Shown here: positions 16,137-24,849 of the stretch, in pieces
Layout: each line of letters begins with the position of its first letter
Position numbering within the stretch: the stretch's first letter is position 1
Source of the DNA: an uncultured Sphingobacteriaceae bacterium
GTDB lineage: Bacteria > Bacteroidota > Bacteroidia > Sphingobacteriales > Sphingobacteriaceae
Direction: 5' to 3'
NCBI GenBank assembly: GCA_937875035.1
Contig: CALNCF010000351.1
Location: 1-25,192 of the forward strand
DNA length: 25,192 bases
The notes under the pieces: model-generated
Told to the model about the DNA's origin: nothing
What the model saw: the letters and a program-made list of their open reading frames with translations, nothing else
Databases searched by the model: none
Translations under genes and position numbers: made by a program

Positions 16137-19100
16137 CTATTCTTCCTCTTCTGCCTGCAGGATCTCCTGCCTGCTGAAATTGCTTTTTACGAAATTACAC
16201 CAATGACATTCTTCCTTTCCGCAACCTTTATCAAACTCATGATTCAGTATCCTCCGGTAAGTATCGGTGATCTGCCCGGTCACAATAGCGATATCTTCGG
16301 GTGTGATCACCACCTTTTCCTTTTTATACTGCTGATCTACAGGCTCTATAAAGTCGAATTCTGAGCTGATGGCTTCCCAGTCGTTCGTGTGGTCATGGTC
16401 GATCAGTATCTTATAGAACACCGCCTGCCTCCAGTAATCCCCTCCGGCTTCGAACCCTTCTTCCGGGCGGCGCAGCTTTTCCAGCGCGTTCTTATACTTC
16501 CCGGTTTTATAATCCACCACGTTCACCTGCTTGCCTGTAAATTCGATCTTATCGAGGTTACCCGTTACCGGTACTCCCTGCACTTCCACATTCTTGATCT
16601 TCTTCTCGGTAAGCACCACCTTATTCCACTGATGAATATGCGTATCGTAATACGCCGGGAGTATCTTGTCGCCATAGTCCAGGCGCAGCCTGAACTCTGC
16701 CTTACTGAAGGAGTCGCGGTTGCGGTACATATACCATTTGAACTGATCGGTGAAGAAACTGACCGGCGGGAACTCATTGCCTTCCTCTTTCATCTTCAGG
16801 AAGAGCTTATTCAACGCCCAGTGTACAGCCTGCCCGAACGTAGCACTCGGACTTTTACCCGAAGGTACGCGTACCAGGTTCTGGAAATAGAACTTCAGCG
16901 GGCAGTCGAGGTAGTTGCTCAGGTGTGTAACGCTGAGGGTATATCCCTGTAAAAGATTATTGATGTAATTGGTGTCGAGCAGCTCTACGCGAGGCTGCTC
17001 TGGCTCCCGGAACGGATCGAACATAAACTGCATCAGCGCATCCGACCCGACGTTGATATGCGAAACCGAGTAATTCATGCCCTGCATAATCTCTGCTACA
17101 AACTGTGAAGATTCCAGGTCCTTGCCATTTTTGTCTTTCGACGGATACGAGATATAAAGCGAATGCTTGGCACGTGTAACAGCCACGTAAAACAAGCGGC
17201 GCGACTCTTCGAGCTCCGAGCCTTCATCGCCGGCGGTAAGAATATTATCAGGGAATTTGTAGGCTCTCGTTCCAGCAGATCTCTTCTGGTCCCAGATCGT
17301 ACCGATGAGGTATACATATTCAAATTCCAATCCTTTGGAACCATGCACCGTCATAAAGTTCACCCCGTTTTCGTTATAGCTCGACCGGTTGATCTCCAGG
17401 CGGATGCCGTTCCTGATCATCGTATCGATCATCTCTACAAAGGATTCCACATCCATCTCCGGGTCTTTCCGGTTCTCTTCTTTCAGGAAATCGAACAGGG
17501 TGCTCAGGATCTCCATATAATACCCGCGCTCGGAAGAGCGCATGATATATTTCAGCACACCCGCGCGCACGATGATCTTTTCGAACAGTTCCTGCAGGGA
17601 GTAGTTAAAGCTTTCCCTGATCCAGTATTCGATGTCGCGGCTAAAGTTAATCACCGGGCTTTGCAAGGTTCCGCTGAAAAGATCAGGCTTTGCGGGGTTC
17701 GCCATCTCAGCGATCATGCGCCGGATCGAGGTTTTCGTTTTGTCGTTTGATGTGCTGTTCTGGAAGCTGATATTCTTCCTGAACACTTCTACGCTGATCT
17801 TTGCAATATCGATCGGAGCAATATCAAAAAAATCGTAATGCATGATCTCGAACAGCAGCTCGTCACCGCTGTACGGCGTATCTTTTTCCATCGCGATATA
17901 ACGCAGTATGCTGATGATCTTCTCCGTAAAGGAGAGCGAAAGGATGTCTTCCTTACGTTTGATGTTGACGGGAACGTGCTCTGATTGCAGGTATGCCGAA
18001 AGCGCTTCCGCCTGGGCATGGTTCCTGAACAATACAGCGATCTCGCGGGGCTGCACCCCTTTCGCAATATGCTCCTTGATCTCTTCGGCTATATGCACCA
18101 GCTCATGGGCCGGCGTTTCGTATGCCCGGATGTAGGGCTTTACCGGCCAGGACTGCAACGCATCGTTTGCCGCGACCAGGTTCTTGTCGAGGTTTAAATG
18201 CGCGGTCAGGCGTTCCCTGTTGTTCTCAATAAGCGTACGGGAAGTATCGAGGATGTCTTGTGTAGACCGGTAGTTCCGCGTCAGCACGACTTTATATAAA
18301 TAGTCGACATACGCGTTGGCAAAGTCGACAATATTGCTCAGGTTGGCGCCCTGGAAACGGTAGATCGACTGGTCATCATCACCAACCACGAACACATTCG
18401 GCTGATCCCAGAAATCGATCAGCAGCTTCAGCAGCTCATTCTGCGAACCACTGGTATCCTGGTATTCATCCACCAGGATATACTGATACTTCTCCTGGTA
18501 GATGCGCAGGAACTGCTCATCATTCTTAAAGGCATTCAGCACCCACAGGATCATGTCGTCATAGTCGTAACGACCGGCGGCTTTCATACGCTCCAGATAT
18601 GCGGGGTATTCGGCTACCGCGGCGCGAAGGGTGAGCATGCGCTCGGTTTCCTTACGGATATCTTCCGTTTTAGGATCGCCGGGCTTAATATCTTTTTTCG
18701 CATTCGCTTTTTTGTAGATGTATTCATCGCGCAGGGGCAGATCACTGATATAATCATCGATCCTGGACTGGATAAATTCTACGGACCAGTTCTCTCTTTT
18801 CATGGTGGAGAACAGATTCTTCAAACGTCCCGCTTCAAAATACACTTCGCCGGTAAAACGTTTCAGCTTATGGTCGGGAGGGAAGCTGTCGATCAGCTCC
18901 CTGAACAGGATCGCCTGCTCCAGCTCAGATACGGGCTCCAGGTTCAGCTTCCCGAAGTAATCAAGATTATCCTGGATAATATCATTACAGAACGCATGGA
19001 ACGTATAGATATTGACACGGTAGGCATCCGGCCCGATAAAATCGAACAGGCGCTTACGCATAGCAATCGTACCCGCATCTGTATAGGTAAGGCAAAGGAT

Positions 19101-19292
19101 GTTATGCGCATCCGTATCGGTTTCGGTCAGGATCTTCCCGATACGCGCGGCCAGTATCTGCGTTTTCCCGGTACCGGGTCCGGCGATCACCAGCACAGGG
19201 CCTTCAATGTGTTCCACAGCAGCCCGCTGCTCATCGTTCAGGTTCTCCAGCGCTTTGCGGAAGGCGTCATTGTTTATGGATGGGTTGTTCAT
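16137..19292 (-). CDS. UvrD/Rep superfamily 1A helicase with C-terminal AddB-like Fe-S nuclease domain
   Basis: 1051 residues. Helicase motifs: Walker A GPGTGKT (Lys43), CLTYTDAGT, DEYQDT, VGDDDQSIYRFQGA, LTRNYRS, VHGSKGLEFEYV and RRLFYVAVTRA. From about residue 785 a PD-(D/E)xK nuclease of the RecB/AddB type follows: Cys797, His824 in AVHWALNK, Asp914 in GNLDKIE, and Asp927-Tyr-Lys929. Three C-terminal cysteines (1024, 1029, 1032), with Cys797, match the four-cysteine iron-sulfur arrangement of AddB-type nucleases. It therefore likely unwinds and cuts DNA during double-strand break processing or a related repair step. Downstream is pdhB (unrelated); upstream, 124 bases away on the same strand, is a small XRE gene. 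A single-chain helicase-nuclease differs from two-subunit AddAB. Confidence 0.93.
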   Translation of the reverse strand: MNNPSINNDAFRKALENLNDEQRAAVEHIEGPVLVIAGPGTGKTQILAARIGKILTETDTDAHNILCLTYTDAGTIAMRKRLFDFIGPDAYRVNIYTFHAFCNDIIQDNLDYFGKLNLEPVSELEQAILFRELIDSFPPDHKLKRFTGEVYFEAGRLKNLFSTMKRENWSVEFIQSRIDDYISDLPLRDEYIYKKANAKKDIKPGDPKTEDIRKETERMLTLRAAVAEYPAYLERMKAAGRYDYDDMILWVLNAFKNDEQFLRIYQEKYQYILVDEYQDTSGSQNELLKLLIDFWDQPNVFVVGDDDQSIYRFQGANLSNIVDFANAYVDYLYKVVLTRNYRSTQDILDTSRTLIENNRERLTAHLNLDKNLVAANDALQSWPVKPYIRAYETPAHELVHIAEEIKEHIAKGVQPREIAVLFRNHAQAEALSAYLQSEHVPVNIKRKEDILSLSFTEKIISILRYIAMEKDTPYSGDELLFEIMHYDFFDIAPIDIAKISVEVFRKNISFQNSTSNDKTKTSIRRMIAEMANPAKPDLFSGTLQSPVINFSRDIEYWIRESFNYSLQELFEKIIVRAGVLKYIMRSSERGYYMEILSTLFDFLKEENRKDPEMDVESFVEMIDTMIRNGIRLEINRSSYNENGVNFMTVHGSKGLEFEYVYLIGTIWDQKRSAGTRAYKFPDNILTAGDEGSELEESRRLFYVAVTRAKHSLYISYPSKDKNGKDLESSQFVAEIMQGMNYSVSHINVGSDALMQFMFDPFREPEQPRVELLDTNYINNLLQGYTLSVTHLSNYLDCPLKFYFQNLVRVPSGKSPSATFGQAVHWALNKLFLKMKEEGNEFPPVSFFTDQFKWYMYRNRDSFSKAEFRLRLDYGDKILPAYYDTHIHQWNKVVLTEKKIKNVEVQGVPVTGNLDKIEFTGKQVNVVDYKTGKYKNALEKLRRPEEGFEAGGDYWRQAVFYKILIDHDHTNDWEAISSEFDFIEPVDQQYKKEKVVITPEDIAIVTGQITDTYRRILNHEFDKGCGKEECHWCNFVKSNFSRQEILQAEEEE

Positions 19293-19359
19293 AGTGTGCT
19301 CACGGTATCAACGCACGGACAGGAGCGTACAGGGTTCCGCCCGGCTATTTTTAACGTAC

Positions 19360-19367
19360 TAAAGATA
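19360..19367 (-). promoter_or_regulatory. Possible -7 element for the helicase-nuclease gene
   Basis: The minus strand reads TATCTTTA, seven of eight positions of TAnnTTTG, 67 bases upstream of the ATG at 19292. No -33 element is apparent. Confidence 0.3.
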
Positions 19368-19416
19368 CAAACAGGATGTGAGGATCGAAGCCGGAACGGC
19401 TTATAAATTTGCAGGA

Positions 19417-19632
19417 TCATATATGGAACAGGTCTTTCAGCTCCACGTCAAGCCCCAGGGCAATTTCATGAAGATAAAAGACAGACGGGTTCACCCTTCC
19501 CGACTCTAACCGTTGGATCGACTGCTGATCTTTACCGATTGAATTTGCTAATTCTCCCTGTGTCATCCCTTTTTCGATACGGATGATCCGTATCCTGGAA
19601 CCCAGTTTTTTTAGCAATTGTTCCTTATTCAT
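19417..19632 (-). CDS. Small XRE-family helix-turn-helix transcriptional regulator
   Basis: 71 residues from the ATG at 19632. An upstream in-frame ATG at 19674 adds 14 hydrophobic residues unlike this family, so the short form is preferred. The whole chain is one Cro/C1-type HTH domain: LGSRIRIIRIEKGMTQGELANSIGKDQQSIQRLESGRVNPSVFYLHEIALGL broken only by loops, with recognition helix around QQSIQRLE. It has no sensor or oligomerisation domain. It lies divergently from the histidine kinase gene. A 16-base palindrome (19671-19686) 38 bases upstream of its start is a candidate autoregulatory site that also touches the kinase promoter. Confidence 0.88.
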   Translation of the reverse strand: MNKEQLLKKLGSRIRIIRIEKGMTQGELANSIGKDQQSIQRLESGRVNPSVFYLHEIALGLDVELKDLFHI

Positions 19633-19670
19633 TAAGGTTATAAAAGAAAAAGAAACTATCGAAATGGGGC

Positions 19671-19686
19671 ACAACAGATTTGTTGT
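19671..19686. promoter_or_regulatory. Palindromic candidate operator next to the XRE gene
   Basis: ACAACA-GATT-TGTTGT, a perfect 6-bp inverted repeat with a four-base centre, the size expected of an XRE-type operator. It lies 38 bases before the XRE start codon. Its right end (TTG at 19683-19685) is also the proposed -33 element of the divergent kinase promoter. Binding by the XRE protein is inferred. Confidence 0.4.
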
Positions 19687-19712
19687 CTTTTAAAAATTAA
19701 TCAGTACCTTAG
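19683..19712 (+). promoter_or_regulatory. Promoter of the PAS histidine kinase
   Basis: TTG (19683-19685), 19 bases, then TACCTTAG (19705-19712), seven of eight positions of TAnnTTTG with the expected Bacteroidota spacing. It would leave a leader of nearly 200 bases before the ATG at 19915. Confidence 0.45.
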
Positions 19713-19879
19713 CAGCTCAAAAGCCAAATATTATACCGAATACGATATTGTGTAACCTAAGTATCGATTTACCGGTATACTTTTCAGGCAAGAATCACGA
19801 TTATTATTTAATAAAGAATCCGCATAGAGTTAATTTCAGGAATACAAGTTTAACAACAACTAAACAACAACGCTCTTGT

Positions 19880-19899
19880 ATCATTACTTAGGTAATGAT
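19880..19899 (+). promoter_or_regulatory. Perfect hairpin in the kinase leader, just before the start codon
   Basis: ATCATTAC-TTAG-GTAATGAT, an 8-bp perfect inverted repeat with a tetraloop, ending 15 bases before the ATG at 19915. As RNA it would sit next to the ribosome binding region. As DNA it could be a protein site. No T tract follows, so it is not a terminator. Confidence 0.35.
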
Positions 19900-19914
19900 T
19901 TACGATCTGATCTT

Positions 19915-21168
19915 ATGGACACTGCCCGGCCACACACCTATCGCGTTAATCCTGAATTAATTTTCATGGTCAATGAGGATGGCGTTTTTATCGATGTCAT
20001 TCCTTTTAATGAAGAATTGCTTTTCCGCAGAAAAGAGGAGGTCATCGGACGTTCCATCAAAGACGTGTTTCCGCCGGAGCATGTTTCCTTTTTTGCCAGC
20101 TCTATGCAGCAGTGCATTGAGACATCGGAAACCATTTTCATCGCATACAACCTGCGAATCCTCAGCGGTGAGCTGCGTTATTTCCAGGGGATATTCATTC
20201 CCTTAAGCATTTCCCTCCAGGGTAAAAAGTGCGCATTGCTCGAAGTGAACGACATTACAGACCTGCGTAAAACAGAGCAGGCCCTGAAAGTAAGTGAAGC
20301 CCGGTTCAAGCTGATCTGCGACACGGCTTATGCCGGTATCGCGTTCTGCGATATGAACGGGAAGATGCTTTTCGCCAATAAGGCGCTTGAGCTCATGCTC
20401 GGTCATGCCTCGGAACAATTGCTGCACCAGAATCTCAATCACTACACCTATACCGGTGACCTCGAGGAGGAGTCCATCCTGTTCCAGGAGATCATCGATC
20501 AGAAACGAAACGACTACCGGCTGGAGAAAAGATGCGTTACCGCCGCGGGTGATGTAAAATGGGTGGATATGACCATGGGGGTGATCCGCGATGAAGACGA
20601 TCAAAAACCGCAATTCTTCGTAGCCGTAATTGTAGACATCACTTCCCGGAAACAGCAGGAGCAGGACCTCTTGCAGCTGAACGAGGCGAAAGACAAGTTC
20701 TTCTCTATCATCTCTCATGATCTGCAATCACCGCTGTCGTCCATACTCGGACTGGCCAGGGTACTAAACGACAAAGGCATTACTCTCTCCGGCGAAGAAC
20801 GTGACCAGATGATCGGATGGATACATGAGGGTACGGAAACAACCCGGCAGCTCCTGACCAACCTGCTCGAATGGTCGCGCAAGCAACTGGGCCGGTTGGA
20901 ATATCACCCGGTTATGACCGAGCTCGAACCGGTGATCACCAAAGACATTGCCCTGCTCGACAACATTATGCGCGCCAAGAAGATTTCGCTGCATACACAC
21001 AATATCAATCGCATGGTTTATACGGATATCAATATTCTTCATACCATCCTGCGGAACCTGCTTAACAACGCGATCAAGTTCAGCTACCCCAACAGCGCTA
21101 TCTTTGTCAACGGCCGGGAAGAGGGTAATGACCTGATCATCTCGATCAGGATGAAGGAACAGGGATGA
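19915..21168 (+). CDS. PAS-PAS sensor histidine kinase, N-terminal part (frameshifted)
   Basis: 417 residues from the ATG at 19915; the frame is open back to a TTG at 19876, an uncommon start in this phylum. No signal peptide or membrane segment, so the kinase is cytoplasmic. Two PAS domains (about 10-120 and 128-250, the second followed by FVAVIVDITSRK) lead into a HisKA domain with FFSIISHDLQSPL (phosphorylatable His268) and the N-box of the ATPase domain (RNLLNNAIKF, Asn384/385). The frame then fails after IISIR at residue 412 and ends five residues later. The downstream frame continues with the missing G1 box and the rest of the domain. One extra G near 21149 would restore a normal kinase of 481 residues. 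No response regulator is adjacent. Confidence 0.85.
   Translation: MDTARPHTYRVNPELIFMVNEDGVFIDVIPFNEELLFRRKEEVIGRSIKDVFPPEHVSFFASSMQQCIETSETIFIAYNLRILSGELRYFQGIFIPLSISLQGKKCALLEVNDITDLRKTEQALKVSEARFKLICDTAYAGIAFCDMNGKMLFANKALELMLGHASEQLLHQNLNHYTYTGDLEEESILFQEIIDQKRNDYRLEKRCVTAAGDVKWVDMTMGVIRDEDDQKPQFFVAVIVDITSRKQQEQDLLQLNEAKDKFFSIISHDLQSPLSSILGLARVLNDKGITLSGEERDQMIGWIHEGTETTRQLLTNLLEWSRKQLGRLEYHPVMTELEPVITKDIALLDNIMRAKKISLHTHNINRMVYTDINILHTILRNLLNNAIKFSYPNSAIFVNGREEGNDLIISIRMKEQG
21148..21152 (+). other. One-base frameshift in the kinase ATPase domain
   Basis: The reading frame breaks at AGG-AT around 21148-21152. Reading one additional G here (AGG GAT GAA GGA ACA GGG ATG) gives R-D-E-G-T-G-M, the expected DxGxG G1 box, fused in frame to the fragment that begins at 21165. 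No slippery heptamer is visible, so a natural deletion or a sequencing/assembly error is more likely than programmed frameshifting. Confidence 0.8.
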
Positions 21169-21359
21169 ACGCTCAACAGATCGAAGAACTGTTCCGGATC
21201 GACAGCCGGAACTCCTTGCCGGGCACCGCTAACGAAAAGGGAACCGGCCTGGGCCTGGTGCTCTGTAAAGAGTTTGTCGATCTGTATGGCGGAAAGATCT
21301 GGGTGGAAAGTCTTCCGGGAGCCGGCTCTACCTTCAGCTTCAGCGTACCCTTATCTTAA
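21165..21359 (+). CDS. C-terminal ATPase fragment of the split histidine kinase
   Basis: 64 residues continuing the kinase in the other frame: the end of the G1 region, an F-box-like IEELFRID, the G2 box GTGLGLVLCKEF, and the closing PGAGSTFSFSVPL of HATPase_c domains. Its ATG overlaps the stop of the upstream part as ATGA, so translational coupling is possible. However, a fragment without N- and G1 boxes could not bind ATP alone. I read it as the severed end of one gene rather than an independent protein. Confidence 0.75.
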   Translation: MNAQQIEELFRIDSRNSLPGTANEKGTGLGLVLCKEFVDLYGGKIWVESLPGAGSTFSFSVPLS

Positions 21360-21374
21360 ATATCCTTTCAAACA

Positions 21375-21402
21375 AAAGGCTCTGCAGGAATGCAGAGCCT
21401 TT
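21375..21402. terminator. Bidirectional terminator between the kinase and nrdJ
   Basis: A perfect 12-bp stem (21375-21386 with 21391-21402, AAAGGCTCTGCA and its complement) with loop GGAA. The minus-strand product ends in TTTTGTTT. It lies between the convergent stops at 21359 and 21429. Confidence 0.85.
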
Positions 21403-21428
21403 GTCCATATTTTTCGCAAATCTTACGA

Positions 21429-24400
21429 TTAACTGCAACCTCCCTGCGTACCGCAGTTCAGGCATTTGTAGCAGGTTCCGGAGCGAAGCATGATATGTCC
21501 GCAGTTCGTACAAGGCGGAGCATCTGATTGCGCGCCTCCCGAAATATCCAGCACCGGTTTCATCGAAGCAAGCTCAGCAGTCTTCACTTCTGTTTTTTGT
21601 ACAGGCGCATTCGTTTCGTACTGGTTGCTCTCATCAGGATTCACGTCTTCATCGCTCATCTGCGGGTTACCAATAATTCCTTTTTGCTCGGTGATGACAT
21701 GCACCAGGTCGGTCCGGTTCAGGTATTCATAACCTAATAAACGGAACATATAATCGACGATAGATGTTGAGCTCTTGATATTCTCATGGCCGCTTACCAT
21801 ACCTGATGGCTCAAAACGGGTAAAGGTGAACTTGTCTACAAACTCTTCCAGTGGAACGCCATATTGCAGGCCTACCGATACGGCAATAGCGAAGCAGTTC
21901 ATCAGTGAGCGGAATGTCGCACCTTCTTTGTGCATATCCACGAAGATCTCACCCAGGGTACCATCTTCATATTCACCGGTACGAACAAAAACAGTTTGTC
22001 CGCCGATCGCTGCTTTCTGCGTAAAGCCCCTGCGCTTGGAAGGCATGCTCTTCTTCTCTACCACGCTCGAAAGCTGGCGCTTGAATTTCGTATCCTTTGA
22101 TTTTTCGATGATGGCACGTGCGGCTTCCAGCACCTGCTCAGGAGTGAGGTCGCTCAGCTTCACATTAGCGGCTTCGCCCAATACTTCTTCCACAGAATCC
22201 AGCTTGTCATCTGCCGAAGCCTTGGTAGACAGCGGCTGCGACAATTTGCAACCATCGCGGTATAACGCGTTGGCTTTCAGTCCAAGCTCCCATGACAGCT
22301 GGTAGCAGTCTTTGATCTCTTCGACATTCGCTTCGTTCGGAAGGTTGATCGTTTTTGAGATCGCGCCTGAAAGGAATGGCTGTGCAGCAGCCATCATCTT
22401 GATGTGGCCATGCGCATGGATATAACGCTCGCCGGTCGCGCCGCATTTATTGGCGCAATCGAAGATCGGGTAATGCTCTTCTTTCAGGAACGGAGCTCCT
22501 TCAACGGTCATCGGACCGCACACAAAGATATTCGCTTCCGCGATCTGCGCTTTTGAGAAACCTAATGCCTGCAGCAGGTTAAAGTTTGGCGCATTGTATT
22601 GCTCCGGCTTAAAGCCTAAGCGTTTCAGACAATCTTCGCCGAGGGACCAAACGTTGAAAGCAAAGCCAATCTCGAATGCGGAGACCATGCCCTTATCCAC
22701 ACGTTCCAGGTCATCCTGTGTAAAGCCTTTGGCTGCCAGGGAATCAAAATTGATATGAGGCGCGCCCTTGATGGTCGCATGACCTTTCGCATAGTTAACG
22801 ATCTTTTCGATCTCATGCTCGCTGTAGCCCAGGTTTTTCAGCGCTGTAGGAACAGCCAGGTTGATGATCTTGAAATAACCGCCGCCCGACAGCTTCTTGA
22901 ATTTCACCAGGGCGAAATCAGGCTCGATACCTGTCGTATCGCAATCCATCACCAGGCCAATGGTTCCGGTAGGAGCAATTACAGTAGTTTGCGCGTTACG
23001 GTATCCGTGCTTCTCGCCGAGCTCTACCGCTTTGTCCCATGCGTTACACGCTGCGGATAATAAATAATCAGGGCAGTATTTAGGATCGATGCCCGGAGGC
23101 GCGATCTCTAAGCCTTCGTAAGCATCTGTCGCATTGTATGCCGCATAACGATGATTGCGCATTACACGCATCATGTGTTCCTTGTTCTTTTTAAATTCTT
23201 TGAATGGTCCGAGCTCACGCGCCATTTCCGCAGAGGTCGCATAAGCAACACCTGTCATGATCGCCGTGATCGCACCACCAATGGCACGGCCTTTATCGCT
23301 GTCGTACGGAATACCCGCTACCATCAGCATAGAGCCCAGGTTCGCATACCCTAATCCAAGTGTTCTGTAATCATACGAGAGCTGCGCCACTTCTTTGGAT
23401 GGGAACTGTGCCATCAGTACGGAAATTTCCAGCACGATCGTCCAGATACGGCAGATGTGCTCGTATCCCTTTACATCGAACTCCAGGGTATCAGGATTAA
23501 AGAAGTGCTGAAGGTTCACCGAAGCCAGGTTACAGGCTGTGTTGTCGAGGAACATATATTCCGAGCAAGGGTTGGATGCGTTGATCCTTCCGCCTTCCGG
23601 ACAGGTGTGCCATTCGTTAATGGTCGAATCATATTGCACTCCAGGATCCGCGCATGCCCATGCGGCAAAGGCAATATCCTGCCATAATTTATCTGCGGGG
23701 ATCGACTTAACGGTCTTCCCATTGGTACGTCCTTTCAGTTCCCATTCCTTACCCTCTTTCAGGGCATTGAAGAATGCGTTCGGGATACGTACCGAGTTGT
23801 TTGAATTCTGGCCTGAAACCGTACGGTATGCTTCGCCTTCGTAATCGGAAGAGTAGCCCGCCGCGATGAGTGCAGCCACTTTCTTCTCTTCCTCTACTTT
23901 CCAGTTCACGAAGCCTTCGATTTCCGGGTGATCGAGATCCAGGCAAACCATTTTCGCCGCACGGCGGGTGGTTCCACCTGATTTGATCGCGCCAGCGGCA
24001 CGATCGCCGATCTTCAGGAATGACATCAGACCGGAAGACTGACCGCCGCCGGAAAGACGTTCGTTCTCGCCGCGGATGCGGGAGAAGTTGGTTCCTACAC
24101 CGGAACCATATTTAAAGATCCTTGCTTCACGCACCCAAAGATCCATGATACCACCTTCGTTCACCAGGTCGTCCTCTACAGAAAGGATGAAGCAGGCATG
24201 AGGCTGAGGTCTTTCGTATGCGGAAGTCGATTTTGATAATTTTTCGGTAACGGGATCCACATAATAGTGACCCTGCGGCTTGCCGGTAATACCGTATGAG
24301 CTGTGAAGACCGGTATTGAACCACTGCGGAGAGTTCGGCGCCGCCAGCTGACCAACAATGGTATAGACCAGCTCATCATAAAATGCCTGCGCATCTTCCG

Positions 24401-24734
24401 GGCTGGCAAAGTACCCATAACGCTTACCCCAGTCCATCCAGCAATCAGCCATACGGTGAGCAACCTGCTTTACTGAACGTTCGCCACCCAATGAGCCATC
24501 GGGTTGCGGTACACCCGCCTTACGAAAATATTTCTGAGCCAAGATATCAGTAGCCACCTGCGACCAGGTATTAGGCACCTCCACATCATTCATCTCGAAT
24601 ACTGCATCACCTGCAGGGTTACGAATGACAGACGTCCGTTTCTCATAATTGAACTGGTCGTAGGGACTTTGTCCCTTCCGGGTAAAGTAGCGGTCTACTT
24701 TTAAGCCCTTTCCTGTTGTGTCTTTTTTGCTCAT
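21429..24734 (-). CDS. nrdJ: Adenosylcobalamin-dependent (class II) ribonucleotide reductase
   Basis: 1101 residues, within the range of long class II reductases. It reduces ribonucleotides to deoxyribonucleotides with a B12-generated radical, so no oxygen-dependent beta subunit is needed. Seen: PHACFIL with a redox cysteine, REARIFKYGSGVGTNFS, the catalytic Asn388-Pro-Cys390-Ser-Glu392 signature, NTACNLASVNL, and VIAPTGTIGLVMDCDTTG. A TSCPD-type region follows at about 915-1010 (ATFRSLMNCFAIAVSVGLQYGVPLEEFV). The C-terminal tail is a zinc-ribbon-like cysteine cluster (Cys1075, 1078, 1088, 1091, 1094, 1100) that probably regenerates the active-site disulfide. It is transcribed alone: a terminator lies at the 3' side and a 249-base gap with repeats at the 5' side. 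No cobalamin riboswitch is recognisable upstream. Confidence 0.96.
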   Translation of the reverse strand: MSKKDTTGKGLKVDRYFTRKGQSPYDQFNYEKRTSVIRNPAGDAVFEMNDVEVPNTWSQVATDILAQKYFRKAGVPQPDGSLGGERSVKQVAHRMADCWMDWGKRYGYFASPEDAQAFYDELVYTIVGQLAAPNSPQWFNTGLHSSYGITGKPQGHYYVDPVTEKLSKSTSAYERPQPHACFILSVEDDLVNEGGIMDLWVREARIFKYGSGVGTNFSRIRGENERLSGGGQSSGLMSFLKIGDRAAGAIKSGGTTRRAAKMVCLDLDHPEIEGFVNWKVEEEKKVAALIAAGYSSDYEGEAYRTVSGQNSNNSVRIPNAFFNALKEGKEWELKGRTNGKTVKSIPADKLWQDIAFAAWACADPGVQYDSTINEWHTCPEGGRINASNPCSEYMFLDNTACNLASVNLQHFFNPDTLEFDVKGYEHICRIWTIVLEISVLMAQFPSKEVAQLSYDYRTLGLGYANLGSMLMVAGIPYDSDKGRAIGGAITAIMTGVAYATSAEMARELGPFKEFKKNKEHMMRVMRNHRYAAYNATDAYEGLEIAPPGIDPKYCPDYLLSAACNAWDKAVELGEKHGYRNAQTTVIAPTGTIGLVMDCDTTGIEPDFALVKFKKLSGGGYFKIINLAVPTALKNLGYSEHEIEKIVNYAKGHATIKGAPHINFDSLAAKGFTQDDLERVDKGMVSAFEIGFAFNVWSLGEDCLKRLGFKPEQYNAPNFNLLQALGFSKAQIAEANIFVCGPMTVEGAPFLKEEHYPIFDCANKCGATGERYIHAHGHIKMMAAAQPFLSGAISKTINLPNEANVEEIKDCYQLSWELGLKANALYRDGCKLSQPLSTKASADDKLDSVEEVLGEAANVKLSDLTPEQVLEAARAIIEKSKDTKFKRQLSSVVEKKSMPSKRRGFTQKAAIGGQTVFVRTGEYEDGTLGEIFVDMHKEGATFRSLMNCFAIAVSVGLQYGVPLEEFVDKFTFTRFEPSGMVSGHENIKSSTSIVDYMFRLLGYEYLNRTDLVHVITEQKGIIGNPQMSDEDVNPDESNQYETNAPVQKTEVKTAELASMKPVLDISGGAQSDAPPCTNCGHIMLRSGTCYKCLNCGTQGGCS

Positions 24735-24757
24735 AAAAAAAAGTAATTGTTGTTAGC

Positions 24758-24765
24758 GAAATATA
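24758..24765 (-). promoter_or_regulatory. Possible -7 element for nrdJ
   Basis: The minus strand reads TATATTTC, seven of eight positions of TAnnTTTG, 23 bases before the ATG at 24734. It lies in an AT palindrome (AAATATATTT). No clear -33 element is seen. Confidence 0.35.
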
Positions 24766-24849
24766 TTTATAGCGGTAAAAACTTCTGAAAAGAAATTTCA
24801 GGGGTTTTTAACCAAAGTTAACCGAGCCCGCCCCTGAGGGCAATGCAGA

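Noticed and set aside
16389..17750. Two long plus-strand frames (187 and 195 codons) opposite the helicase-nuclease
   Set aside because: Antisense to a gene with intact helicase and nuclease motifs; translations look like shadow sequence rich in His, Arg and Leu.
21165..21359. An independent small ATPase protein coupled by ATGA overlap
   Set aside because: It is the exact continuation of the kinase HATPase domain after a one-base shift and lacks the N-box and full G1 box, so a broken gene is the simpler reading.
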